From Erysipelotrichales bacterium (lineage in GTDB: Bacteria > Bacillota_I > Bacilli_A > Erysipelotrichales > Erysipelotrichaceae): a DNA stretch of 43,533 bases. Numbering within the stretch: the stretch's first letter is position 1; the number at the start of each line of letters is the position of its first letter. A program made the position numbers and the translations under genes. This document shows, piece after piece, positions 7,511 to 14,986 of the stretch. Location: positions 1-43,533 of the forward strand of contig CAJTJP010000027.1 of NCBI GenBank assembly GCA_910576855.1. The letters run 5' to 3'. The notes beneath the pieces are model-generated. The model was not told where the DNA came from. It ran no database searches and worked only from the letters and a program-made list of their open reading frames with translations.

Positions 7511-9351
7511 CTTGTATCATGATAATAATCCTTCATAAATGCTTCTTTATATTCACGGAAGGTACCGTTTAGAATTGCGGCGCGTGCTTCCTCGGTCAAA
7601 CGGATGATAAAGCGAAGGTTATGCAGGGTCGCGAGCTTATAATATTGACGACGTTCCTCATTGTCCTGTGATTTCATCAAGGCACGAAGCTGTCCTCTTG
7701 TCCAGCCTGCTTGACAGGTCGGACAGTCGCAAGGGGAATCCAATGTTTTTTCATCGGAAGCATAGATTGCTTTCGCAAGATTGAAATTTCCGTGTCGTGT
7801 ATAAATTTTACCGTGACGCGCCTCTCTTGTAGGGGCAACGCAGTCAAACGTATCTGCACCTTTTTCAATGCCGATCAAAATATCATCGGGATGCGATAAG
7901 CCAAGCAGATGGCGAGGCTTGTGCTCCGGCAGCTCCTCATTGCACCAACGCAGAATTTCACCGAGGCTCTCCTTTAGGAAGGCACCTCCCAAGCCATAGC
8001 CGTCAAAATCCATCTGAGCGAATTTCTTACAAGTAGAGCGACGCAGATCCTCCCAACGTCCGCCTTGGATCACACCGTACAGCGCTTGATGATAGCCTAA
8101 GCTGTCACATCTTTTTTTGTGCTCCTTTAAGGAGCGAAGCGCCCAACGCTCGGTTCTTGCCAAGGCTTCAACATTGTATTCATAGCTGTCTGCCAAGGAG
8201 GTCAGTTCATCGTATGCCATATGGATATCGGCACCGATGCGGCATTGAATCTGCATCGATTCCTCAGGGCCGATAAAATCATCTTGATTTGTGAACGGAT
8301 CCTTAAAATGTACCCCATCTTCTTTGACATGAGCCAAGCGATCCTTGATCTCGGCATTGGTAACTTCTCTTTCGCGCTCCATGCTGACAACCTTCCCGCA
8401 GCCGGAGCCGAGCGACATGATTTGAAAGCCGCCGGAATCGGTCAGCGTAGGACCGTTCCACTTGGACCATTCCGCCAAGCCGCCTTGTTTTGCGATTTCC
8501 TTTGAAGTATTGCGCAGATGATAGCCGTTGCTGAGCATTGCCTGTGCATTGATGCTTTTCAGCTCTTCCATCGTAAGGAAGCGAACCTCACCCTTTGTCC
8601 CGACACTCATAAAGGCCGGGGTTTTGATATCACCGTGCGGTGTATGAATGATACCGGCACGACCGAGCGTTCCGGGAATTTTATCCGTGATCTCAAAGCT
8701 GAAGCGATTGTCGTTTTGATACTCCTTCATACGGCGCTTCAGGTTGCCTGCGATCCAAGCCTCAAGCGGCGCTAATACAAACTCAAAGCCGAAGCCTAAC
8801 AGGTAAGCGAAGGAGGCCTGCATCAAAAGCTCATGAAAGCTTAAAACACCGATAAAGGCGATGGTTTCAAAAACAGCGGTATCAATTAAATGTGCAAATG
8901 CCGAGGAAGCCAAGGCACGCGCAACAAAGCTGTTCGCAAATACGCTGTTTCCGCTTTTCATTTTCATGAACACAGCGTTGTTTAATAAATTAGAGCTTAC
9001 ATAGGCAATGAATGAAGCAACGATAATACGCGGTGTACAGTCTAAGATATCCTGCATTGAGGACTGCATATTGCCGGGATTATCCGATAATGCCGTGATT
9101 GAACAAAAGACAATTACTGCGGCTACATTGACTGCAAAGCCGGAAATAATAACACTGTCGGCAATTTTTTTGCCGTAGCACTCAACGATCAAATCACCGA
9201 TAATATAGGTAAGCGGAAAGACAACGACACCGCCGTCAACCGCAATGCCGAAAAAGTCCCACAGCTTTACCGCTGCGAGATTTGAGATCAATAGGGTACC
9301 TGCGGAGATTGCCGCAAAAAAGATCAATAGCTTTTGTTTTGTATTTGACAT
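7501..9351 (-). CDS. tgt: Fused queuosine-precursor transporter and tRNA-guanine transglycosylase
   Basis: One 616-residue frame joins two enzymes of queuosine salvage. Residues 1-210 match the YhhQ/VUT (DUF165) transporter, with about six membrane helices and the family motif FPLTYIIGDLIVECYG. Residues 218-616 are tRNA-guanine transglycosylase: catalytic D305 (LTDSGGFQ), D381 (MAYDE), nucleophile D503 (FDCVAPTREARHG), and zinc ligands C541, C543, C546 and H577. TGT exchanges guanine 34 of GUN-anticodon tRNAs for a 7-deazaguanine. The TGT part departs from bacterial norm: GGAFLKESLGE replaces the usual GGL(A/S)VGE pocket, and about 17 residues are inserted after SLGSG. The frame stays open upstream of 9351, but that part overlaps the divergent amidase and lacks membrane-protein character, so ATG 9351 is chosen. 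No ribosome site precedes it. Confidence 0.93.
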   Translation of the reverse strand: MSNTKQKLLIFFAAISAGTLLISNLAAVKLWDFFGIAVDGGVVVFPLTYIIGDLIVECYGKKIADSVIISGFAVNVAAVIVFCSITALSDNPGNMQSSMQDILDCTPRIIVASFIAYVSSNLLNNAVFMKMKSGNSVFANSFVARALASSAFAHLIDTAVFETIAFIGVLSFHELLMQASFAYLLGFGFEFVLAPLEAWIAGNLKRRMKEYQNDNRFSFEITDKIPGTLGRAGIIHTPHGDIKTPAFMSVGTKGEVRFLTMEELKSINAQAMLSNGYHLRNTSKEIAKQGGLAEWSKWNGPTLTDSGGFQIMSLGSGCGKVVSMEREREVTNAEIKDRLAHVKEDGVHFKDPFTNQDDFIGPEESMQIQCRIGADIHMAYDELTSLADSYEYNVEALARTERWALRSLKEHKKRCDSLGYHQALYGVIQGGRWEDLRRSTCKKFAQMDFDGYGLGGAFLKESLGEILRWCNEELPEHKPRHLLGLSHPDDILIGIEKGADTFDCVAPTREARHGKIYTRHGNFNLAKAIYASDEKTLDSPCDCPTCQAGWTRGQLRALMKSQDNEERRQYYKLATLHNLRFIIRLTEEARAAILNGTFREYKEAFMKDYYHDTRTE

Positions 9352-9357
9352 GGGAGT

Positions 9358-9366
9358 ATTATAACA
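9358..9366 (-). promoter_or_regulatory. Extended -10 promoter predicting a leaderless transporter-TGT mRNA
   Basis: On the minus strand TGTTATAAT (9366-9358) is an extended -10 box. Only six bases (ACTCCC) separate it from ATG 9351, so transcription should begin at or next to the start codon. No Shine-Dalgarno sequence is present. The -35 region is weak. Confidence 0.6.
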
Positions 9367-9513
9367 TAAACTGATTTGATTTAGAATAATAAAAAACAGA
9401 TGATATTTATAATAAGGTATCTGTAATGCTTTAGTATAATAGTTTGAAAACCAATAAAATACTCTTCGCTCATAAATATAATTCTTTCGGCATACATATA
9501 GGTAGGTGATTTT

Positions 9514-10191
9514 ATGAAAAAAAAGTATTATTGGATCATCGCTGTATCCTGCGCTTTCCTGTTTGGTGCAGTAATTCAAATTCATGCGCTTGTGCAAACA
9601 AAGAGTTTACCGTTAGACGGTGTCGTAATCGTTGTTGATGCAGGACACGGCGGAAAAGATGAAGGCGCACAAAAAGAAGGCGTAAAAGAAGCACAAATCA
9701 ATCTTACGATTTCCAAGCAGCTGAAAAGGGAGCTGGAAACCAAAGGAGCGAGTGTGCTTCTCACAAGAGACGGCGCATATGATTTAGCAAGTGAGGGCAC
9801 AAGTAATCGCAAAAAAGAGGATATGAAAAAACGTGCAAATATAATTAACGCCAAGCAAGTAGATTTGTTTATCAGTATTCATTTAAATGCCTATCCTAAT
9901 GTAGCGATACACGGCGGACAAGTATTTTATCAGAAGCAAAGCGATACCTCTAAGAACTTTGCCGATATGATTCAAAAGCGCATGAATGTATTAAACCAAA
10001 CAGATAAGCATACAAAGCCGGGTGATTATTATATTTTGAATGAGACGAAGCCTATGGGTGTATTGGTGGAATGCGGCTTTTTATCAAATACAAATGATCG
10101 CAGTCAATTAATGCAGCCTTCTTATCAACAGGCTATAGCGAAACTGTTAACTGAAAGTGTTTGTGAATATTTAGAGGTTTTATCTATATAA
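9514..10191 (+). CDS. cwlD: N-acetylmuramoyl-L-alanine amidase, CwlD-like
   Basis: Amidase_3 enzymes cut the bond between N-acetylmuramic acid and L-alanine in peptidoglycan. The 225-residue protein has an N-terminal membrane anchor or signal (residues 7-26) and zinc ligands H45 (VDAGHGG), E59 (GVKEAQINL) and H123 (ISIHLNAY), with catalytic E186 (VLVECGFLSN). Length, single anchor and lack of SH3 or binding repeats fit CwlD, which makes muramic-delta-lactam in spore cortex; a vegetative role is also possible. The start follows AGGTAGGTGA. Directly upstream, ATA-N16-CATACATA (9472-9498) resembles a sigma-E sporulation promoter, though the resulting leader would be very short. It is divergent from the transporter-TGT gene and converges on the S-component gene with a 10-base gap. 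Confidence 0.9.
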   Translation: MKKKYYWIIAVSCAFLFGAVIQIHALVQTKSLPLDGVVIVVDAGHGGKDEGAQKEGVKEAQINLTISKQLKRELETKGASVLLTRDGAYDLASEGTSNRKKEDMKKRANIINAKQVDLFISIHLNAYPNVAIHGGQVFYQKQSDTSKNFADMIQKRMNVLNQTDKHTKPGDYYILNETKPMGVLVECGFLSNTNDRSQLMQPSYQQAIAKLLTESVCEYLEVLSI

Positions 10192-10201
10192 TAGGAAAGA
10201 T

Positions 10202-10741
10202 TTATTTCGATATTTTTATTCGCTGTTTAAATTGTTTTACTAACATGAGAGCAAGTAAACGATCCAAATAATCGGTGATAAATTGAACGATAAAACAGCT
10301 GATTGTTAAACCCAACGGTGTGTGCGCCAAAAGCTGAACGATGTATGTTGAACCGGAAGAGGTAATCCCACCAAATAAGTAAGCGGTAATACATGCACTT
10401 AACAACGAAGTAGGAATACTTATGAACAAAGCGGCGATGAGCAAGCGCTCTTTTCCTTTCAGAAAATGATTCCATGCATAGCCGTATAAGAACCCCAGTA
10501 AAATTCCGACCGGTGCGTAATAAAGTGCGTAGGCATCACCTAACATTGTGTTGATTACAGAACTGAATAAACCGGGCAGCACAGCGTAAATAGGTCCCAG
10601 TGCGTAAGCAAGCAAACAAGTGCCGATGCTGTCTAAATAAATCGGTAATTGCAGTAACAGAGCAATTTGTGCTCCGACCAAATTTAATACGATTGCGAAT
10701 GCGATAAGACATATTTGATATACACTTAATGAATGTTTCAT
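10202..10741 (-). CDS. ECF transporter S component, probably nucleoside- or base-related
   Basis: The 179-residue protein has about five to six membrane helices and the pattern NLVGAQIALLLQLPIYLDSIGT..LAYALGP.YA, followed by YALYYAPVGILLGFLYG, typical of substrate-binding S components of energy-coupling-factor transporters. An S component needs the shared EcfA/EcfA'/EcfT module, which is not in this window. It lies 5 bases after the nucleoside hydrolase gene, with its ribosome site (AAAGGAG) inside the end of that gene, so the two are co-translated in one operon. The pairing suggests uptake of a nucleoside or related compound that the hydrolase then splits; the actual substrate is inferred only from context. 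Confidence 0.85.
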   Translation of the reverse strand: MKHSLSVYQICLIAFAIVLNLVGAQIALLLQLPIYLDSIGTCLLAYALGPIYAVLPGLFSSVINTMLGDAYALYYAPVGILLGFLYGYAWNHFLKGKERLLIAALFISIPTSLLSACITAYLFGGITSSGSTYIVQLLAHTPLGLTISCFIVQFITDYLDRLLALMLVKQFKQRIKISK

Positions 10742-10746
10742 AAACT

Positions 10747-11727
10747 TTACTCCTTTACAATCAATTTATCAAGATAGGCAATTTCAGCTTTTGAACATTG
10801 GAATAATCGTTCAAAAAACAAATGATAAAAAGCAAAAGTGTCTACTTGATGATATACATATGCGTTTGCCTTTTTCTTATAGAAACCATATTCATCAACG
10901 ATGGACTGACCGCGTGCAGCACCATCGGTTACAATCTCTGTATAGGCTGCAAATCCGGTACAAAGCTGCGGCTGTATGAAAAATGCCATCGCCAACGGAT
11001 CATTGATAACACAGCCGATAATATGCTCCCATTCCCAATGAAACTTAAAATAAAATTTAGTGATTTGCTTGATGAAAGTTCCGTGATATGGATGTAAATG
11101 TTCGATATAAGACAGCAGATTCGGGGTCAGAACAATCTTTCTTGTAACATCTAAACCAATCATATGAATTTGTTTCTGTATTTTTGCTGAGTATTGAAAT
11201 ACAAGTGCGGCACTGTCCGGATCTTCCCAGTAATTGTATTCCGCAACAGGGGAACAGTTTCCGTGAGAGCGAAAATTACCGCCCATTGAAATCAGCTGAT
11301 CGATACATGCGAAAGCTGTCGGATCCTTCCTAATGACTTGGGCAATGTTAGTTAAAGGTCCAAGCGCAATAACAGAACAATGCTCTTTTTTCAGTGTTTC
11401 AATGAGAAAGGATACTGCATCTTTATCTTGTTGATAGCCATCTACCTCAGGCAGAAAACTTTCGCCCAAGCCATCTTTCCCATGCGTATCAAGCGCATTG
11501 ACATATTCTTTCACAAGCGGTACAGCTGCACCGATATAAATGGGAATATCTAAACGCTGCATATGCTTTAACACTTTTTTCGCATTTTCAAAGCCCATTT
11601 GTACAGGTGTATTTCCGGAAACGATAGTAATACCTAATACCTCGATATCATCAGAGCTCAATGCCAGCATTAATGCCAAGCTGTCATCTATTCCGGGATC
11701 ACAGTCAATGATAATCTTTCGTTTCAT
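10747..11727 (-). CDS. Nucleoside hydrolase (IunH/Rih family)
   Basis: The 326-residue protein begins IIIDCDPGIDDSLALMLAL, the calcium-binding DxDPGxDD motif (D8, D10, D14, D15), followed by VLGITIVSGN and ALGPLTNIA. These enzymes hydrolyse the N-glycosidic bond of ribonucleosides to ribose and a free base in the cytoplasm. Near the C terminus the motif is VINDPLAMA: the Asp ligand is kept but the preceding His (HDPLA in many members, proton donor to the base) is Asn, which suggests an altered substrate range. It is the first gene of an operon with the S component, behind a leader with a terminator and a competing structure. Confidence 0.92.
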   Translation of the reverse strand: MKRKIIIDCDPGIDDSLALMLALSSDDIEVLGITIVSGNTPVQMGFENAKKVLKHMQRLDIPIYIGAAVPLVKEYVNALDTHGKDGLGESFLPEVDGYQQDKDAVSFLIETLKKEHCSVIALGPLTNIAQVIRKDPTAFACIDQLISMGGNFRSHGNCSPVAEYNYWEDPDSAALVFQYSAKIQKQIHMIGLDVTRKIVLTPNLLSYIEHLHPYHGTFIKQITKFYFKFHWEWEHIIGCVINDPLAMAFFIQPQLCTGFAAYTEIVTDGAARGQSIVDEYGFYKKKANAYVYHQVDTFAFYHLFFERLFQCSKAEIAYLDKLIVKE

Positions 11728-11747
11728 ACTGACCTCTTTTCTTTATT

Positions 11748-11775
11748 AAAAAGCCTTGTCTTTAAAGACAAGGCT
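11748..11775 (-). terminator. Leader terminator (attenuator) before the nucleoside hydrolase
   Basis: Bases 11752-11775 form a perfect 24-base palindrome (AGCCTTGTC...GACAAGGCT), followed on the minus strand by a five-T run (11752-11748). It lies between the promoter and the start codon, only 21 bases before the ATG, so it would stop transcription unless disrupted. Confidence 0.85.
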
Positions 11776-11840
11776 ATTAATATACACATACTTTGAAACC
11801 TTGCCTATGATTATACCGGGAGGCTTTGAAACCGGTTCTT
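11776..11840 (-). promoter_or_regulatory. Candidate riboswitch-type leader of the nucleoside hydrolase operon
   Basis: On the minus strand the transcript should begin just after the -10 box, near 11838. A first hairpin pairs ACCGG (11836-11832) with CCGGT (11819-11815). Two exact copies of GGTTTCAAAG follow at 11833-11824 and 11800-11791. AGGCAAGGTT (11806-11797) can pair over 10 bp, including two G-U pairs, with AGCCTTGTCT, the 5' arm of the terminator, and so acts as an antiterminator. This is the architecture of a ligand- or protein-controlled attenuator. I do not recognise a known riboswitch class (purine, preQ1, THF, TPP and ZTP cores were considered). Confidence 0.6.
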
Positions 11841-11844
11841 TAAG

Positions 11845-11873
11845 ATTATATTATAAACAAGCGTGGTTTTCAA
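11845..11873 (-). promoter_or_regulatory. Sigma-A promoter of the nucleoside hydrolase operon
   Basis: On the minus strand TTGAAA (11873-11868), 17 bases, TATAAT (11850-11845). It gives a leader of about 110 bases before the ATG. Confidence 0.8.
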
Positions 11874-11922
11874 GTATAAATAAAAACTGAATAAGGTCAT
11901 TTTGTAGGTTTGTCAATGATAG

Positions 11923-12229
11923 TTATACATTAAAGAAGTCAAAAAAAATCATGTATGGGAGATAATAACCAAGAGGATGGATAGGATGATGATTGTTTTT
12001 TTTAGATATTTTTTTGAGTTGTTTATGAGGGTCATTGAAAATAAAACTGTTTAAGTTAAGTAATCTTTTCTGATCTTCTCTATGATACCACCTTTCCGTT
12101 ATGTCCTGAAGCAACAGGACGAATGGGGCGATACTTTATATTCATGAATTTCAGTTTTACTTCAAAGAGAGTAAGCTTATCACCTTTTAAACGATTTGTA
12201 ATTTCAGTACCGTTATCAGTTTGAATGCA
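11923..12229 (-). pseudogene. Relic of an IS481-like DDE transposase (C-terminal third)
   Basis: Reading the minus strand from 12229 gives CIQTDNGTEITNR, then LTLFEVKLKFMNIKYRPIRP and GHNGKVVS before a stop. These match the rve integrase core of IS481-type transposases, with the second catalytic Asp in TDNGTE and a PxxxGHNGKVERSH-like block. Past the stop, another frame continues YHREDQKRLLNL and later HPIHPLGY to 11923, the normal transposase C terminus. The N-terminal two thirds are absent. It is a frameshifted fragment. The rest of the gap to 12364 shows no other gene. Confidence 0.8.
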
Positions 12230-12364
12230 TTAAATTCTGAAAGGTAAGAATTGAAAGCAGTTTCCGAAAAAGTGTGTAGAAGAATTAGCAGATTGAGCTT
12301 TACTGCTTTCTGTGATATGATACTTATAAGCGTTCATAGATTAATGCTTAAGGGGTTTGGCATA

Positions 12365-12955
12365 ATGAATAAAAATAACGGTTTAAAAAATATAGTGCTG
12401 TGGATTGTCAGCATTATCATCGGCTTTCTGTGCTATCGTTTTATCGGTTTACACATCATTGATCGTATCTATAATATTAACAATGTATACAAAGGCTTGT
12501 TTCTATGTTTTTGTCATATCGACTTAGTTTATATCTTATTGAAATGCATATTTAAAATAAAGCTTTCTTACCTTGAAAAAATGATAACGATGCTTATGTA
12601 TTTTATTTTAATGAGTCTGTGCTTTTTTGATCGTATCAATATCGGTGAAAGAATTATCAGCTTAGATCCGTTTGCGTTTATTGATTCTGCATATAATGAC
12701 AGTGTTGTGCTTCTGTTTCTGAATATCGCTGTGTTTATTCCTTTTTATACTGTCGTTAAGTGGCTGAAGCAGAACTTGAATGATAGAATGATTTTTATTC
12801 TGTTTATTTTATGTGCTTTATCGGCTGAGGTACTTCAGTGTGTTACGATGCGCGGTATGCTTGATCTTGCGGATATGATTTTATATACACTTGGATATGG
12901 TGCGGGATGCTTGGCTTATAAGACAGTGATGAAATTTGTGAAGGGTTCAGAATAA
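12365..12955 (+). CDS. VanZ-like integral membrane protein
   Basis: The 196-residue product has about five membrane helices. Its C-terminal half shows the VanZ pattern: FLNIAVFIPFYTVVKWL, then a helix ending ALSAEVLQCVTMRGMLDLADMI and LGYGAGCLAY, corresponding to the family's 'N...FiPfG', 'S...E..Q......r..d..Dvi.Nt.G...G' blocks. VanZ itself gives low-level teicoplanin resistance; most relatives have no known function. ATG 12365 is preceded by TTAAGGGG; a longer frame from 12251 is open but its extra residues lack a ribosome site. It is monocistronic, next to the IS relic. Confidence 0.8.
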   Translation: MNKNNGLKNIVLWIVSIIIGFLCYRFIGLHIIDRIYNINNVYKGLFLCFCHIDLVYILLKCIFKIKLSYLEKMITMLMYFILMSLCFFDRINIGERIISLDPFAFIDSAYNDSVVLLFLNIAVFIPFYTVVKWLKQNLNDRMIFILFILCALSAEVLQCVTMRGMLDLADMILYTLGYGAGCLAYKTVMKFVKGSE

Positions 12956-13104
12956 TATACGATGTTGGTTTTCTGAGAAAGGGTCATGTAGCTTACTGGT
13001 ATGAAAAAATTGATGGACTATCATCACAGTGATATAAGATTTTAATTTGTTGTCTTATGATTGAGGATTTGCTTGAGAAAACTGATAGCTGTGAATAAAC
13101 GTAA

Positions 13105-13134
13105 AAAAAGTATGAGCACACATTCATACTTTTT
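13105..13134 (-). terminator. Intrinsic terminator of the ABC exporter operon (probably bidirectional)
   Basis: AAAAAGTATGA and TCATACTTTTT form a 9-11-bp stem around GCACACAT. T runs flank it on both strands, so it may also end the VanZ-like transcript. Confidence 0.75.
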
Positions 13135-14986
13135 AATCTAATTCAAACTGTCCGTTGTAAAGCTGATAATAACGGCCTTTCTTATTCAACAGCTCCTCAT
13201 GGGAACCGCGCTCAATTATGACACCGTGATCCAATACCATGATTGCATCGGCATTACGAACCGTACTTAAACGATGCGCAATCACAAAGACGGTTCTGCC
13301 CTTCATAAGCTGATCCATACCCTTTTCAATCAATTTTTCCGTTCTTGTATCGATTGAGCTTGTCGCTTCATCTAAAATCAATACCGGTGGGTCGCATACC
13401 GCCGCTCTTGCGATTGCCAACAGCTGTCTTTGCCCTGATGATAAATTCGCTCCGTCACTTTGGACCTGTGTTTGATAGCCCTGCGGTAAACGTCTGATAA
13501 AGCTGTGTGCATTGGCAAGCTTTGCGGCTTCAATGACCTGTTCATCGCTTGCGTTTAAATTACCGTAGCGGATATTTTCCATAATCGTATCACTGAATAA
13601 ATGAGTGTCTTGTAATACGATTGCGATCGATCTTCGTAAATCGGCTTTTTTAATCAGCTTTACATCAATACCGTCATACATGATGCTGCCCTGTGCGATA
13701 TCATAAAAGCGATTGATTAAATTGGTAATAGTTGTTTTACCGGCTCCGGTACTGCCGACAAAGGCAATTTTTTGACCCGGCTTTGCGTAAAGGCTAATGC
13801 CCTTTAATATCGTTTGATTGCTTTGATAAGCGAATACGACATTTTCAAAGCGAACATCACCGGCTAAAGGAACATATTCGATTTTGTTTTCATGCGGATG
13901 GCGCCATGCCCATTGTCCGGTATGGGCTTCACTTTCCGTCAAGCTGTTGTCAGCGGTCCTTTTCACCTGTGCCAGTGTAACTCTGCCTTCATCAATTTCC
14001 GGCTGTATGCCCATCAGGGTAAAGATACGCTGTGCACCTGCCAAAGCGGCAAGAATGAAATTCAGCTGTTGGGTGAATTGATTGATCGGCATTGCCGTCT
14101 GTCTTACATAAATCAAATAAGCGGAAAGCTCACCGAGCATCAGCTGATTGGAAAGCACAAGGAATCCGCCGATACATGCAACGATCGCATAATTCACATA
14201 AGAAAGAGAAACCACTGTCGGTATCGTTCTTCCTGCATAGGTCAAGGCATTGGCAGACGCAAAACGTAAATTCTCATTGCGTTTCTCAAAATCCGCAATC
14301 GACTGTTGTTCATGTTGGAAAACCTTGATTACTCGGGCACCTTCTACCGATTCCTCGATAAAGCCGTTTAATGCTCCCATTGCCTGTTGCTGAACACGGA
14401 AATACTTTTTGCTGCGCTTTCCGTAATATTGAATCAACCATGTCATGATTATCATAAATAAGGATACGATACATGAAAGCTGCCAATTTAAAATAAAGAT
14501 GGCAATTAATGTACCGACAATGATCGTAAAGCTTTGAATGATATTATCGAAGCAGTTATGAAAGGCATCCTGAAGTGTATCTAAGTCATTTGTATAATGA
14601 GACATGATGTCACCATGCGTATTTGTATCAAAGAATTGCAGCGGAAGCGACTGCATATGCTCAAACAGATCCTTGCGAATATCTAAAATAACTGCTTGCG
14701 CAATTTTTGTCATACGTTGCTTATAAACTGCGGTACTGATTACACCGAGTGTATACATTGCGCACATAAACAGCACTGCCTGTAACAGACCGTCATAGTT
14801 ATGCGGCAAGATATATTGATTGATGATTGGGGCAATCAAATAGGTTCCGTAAAGATTTACTGCGGCACTGAATATGACAAGCAGGGCAATGATCCATAAG
14901 GAATAGCGATATCTTGAGAGATAAGGGATAAAGCAGCGTAAGGTAGCCGCACGATCGGAAGGAATCGTTTTTTTATTGTTTTTCAT
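13133..14986 (-). CDS. ABC exporter half-transporter, catalytically competent subunit
   Basis: The 617-residue protein combines a six-helix exporter domain (about 20-330) with a nucleotide-binding domain. Walker A is GSTGAGKTT (K417), the signature is LSSGQRQLLAIARA, and Walker B is VLILDEATSSID with the normal catalytic Glu. About 40 residues are inserted between the two domains (around RTADNSLTESEAHTGQWAW). It is the second ABC gene of a marR-ABC-ABC operon; its start codon shares one base with the upstream stop (TAATG), indicating coupled translation. With its partner it should form a heterodimeric multidrug-type exporter like BmrCD or LmrCD. The substrate is unknown. Confidence 0.94.
   Translation of the reverse strand: MKNNKKTIPSDRAATLRCFIPYLSRYRYSLWIIALLVIFSAAVNLYGTYLIAPIINQYILPHNYDGLLQAVLFMCAMYTLGVISTAVYKQRMTKIAQAVILDIRKDLFEHMQSLPLQFFDTNTHGDIMSHYTNDLDTLQDAFHNCFDNIIQSFTIIVGTLIAIFILNWQLSCIVSLFMIIMTWLIQYYGKRSKKYFRVQQQAMGALNGFIEESVEGARVIKVFQHEQQSIADFEKRNENLRFASANALTYAGRTIPTVVSLSYVNYAIVACIGGFLVLSNQLMLGELSAYLIYVRQTAMPINQFTQQLNFILAALAGAQRIFTLMGIQPEIDEGRVTLAQVKRTADNSLTESEAHTGQWAWRHPHENKIEYVPLAGDVRFENVVFAYQSNQTILKGISLYAKPGQKIAFVGSTGAGKTTITNLINRFYDIAQGSIMYDGIDVKLIKKADLRRSIAIVLQDTHLFSDTIMENIRYGNLNASDEQVIEAAKLANAHSFIRRLPQGYQTQVQSDGANLSSGQRQLLAIARAAVCDPPVLILDEATSSIDTRTEKLIEKGMDQLMKGRTVFVIAHRLSTVRNADAIMVLDHGVIIERGSHEELLNKKGRYYQLYNGQFELD

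Noticed and set aside
9340-9513. preQ1 riboswitch before the queuosine transporter
   Set aside because: The predicted transcript is leaderless and no preQ1-I, -II or -III core was recognised in the divergent gap.
9352-9597. Upstream extension of the transporter-TGT frame (82 extra residues)
   Set aside because: The frame is open by chance; it lacks a ribosome site, does not look like family sequence, and overlaps the divergent amidase gene and its promoter.
12251-12364. Earlier start for the VanZ-like protein
   Set aside because: The extra 38 residues are not membrane-like, and the only convincing ribosome site (AAGGGG) lies before the ATG at 12365.
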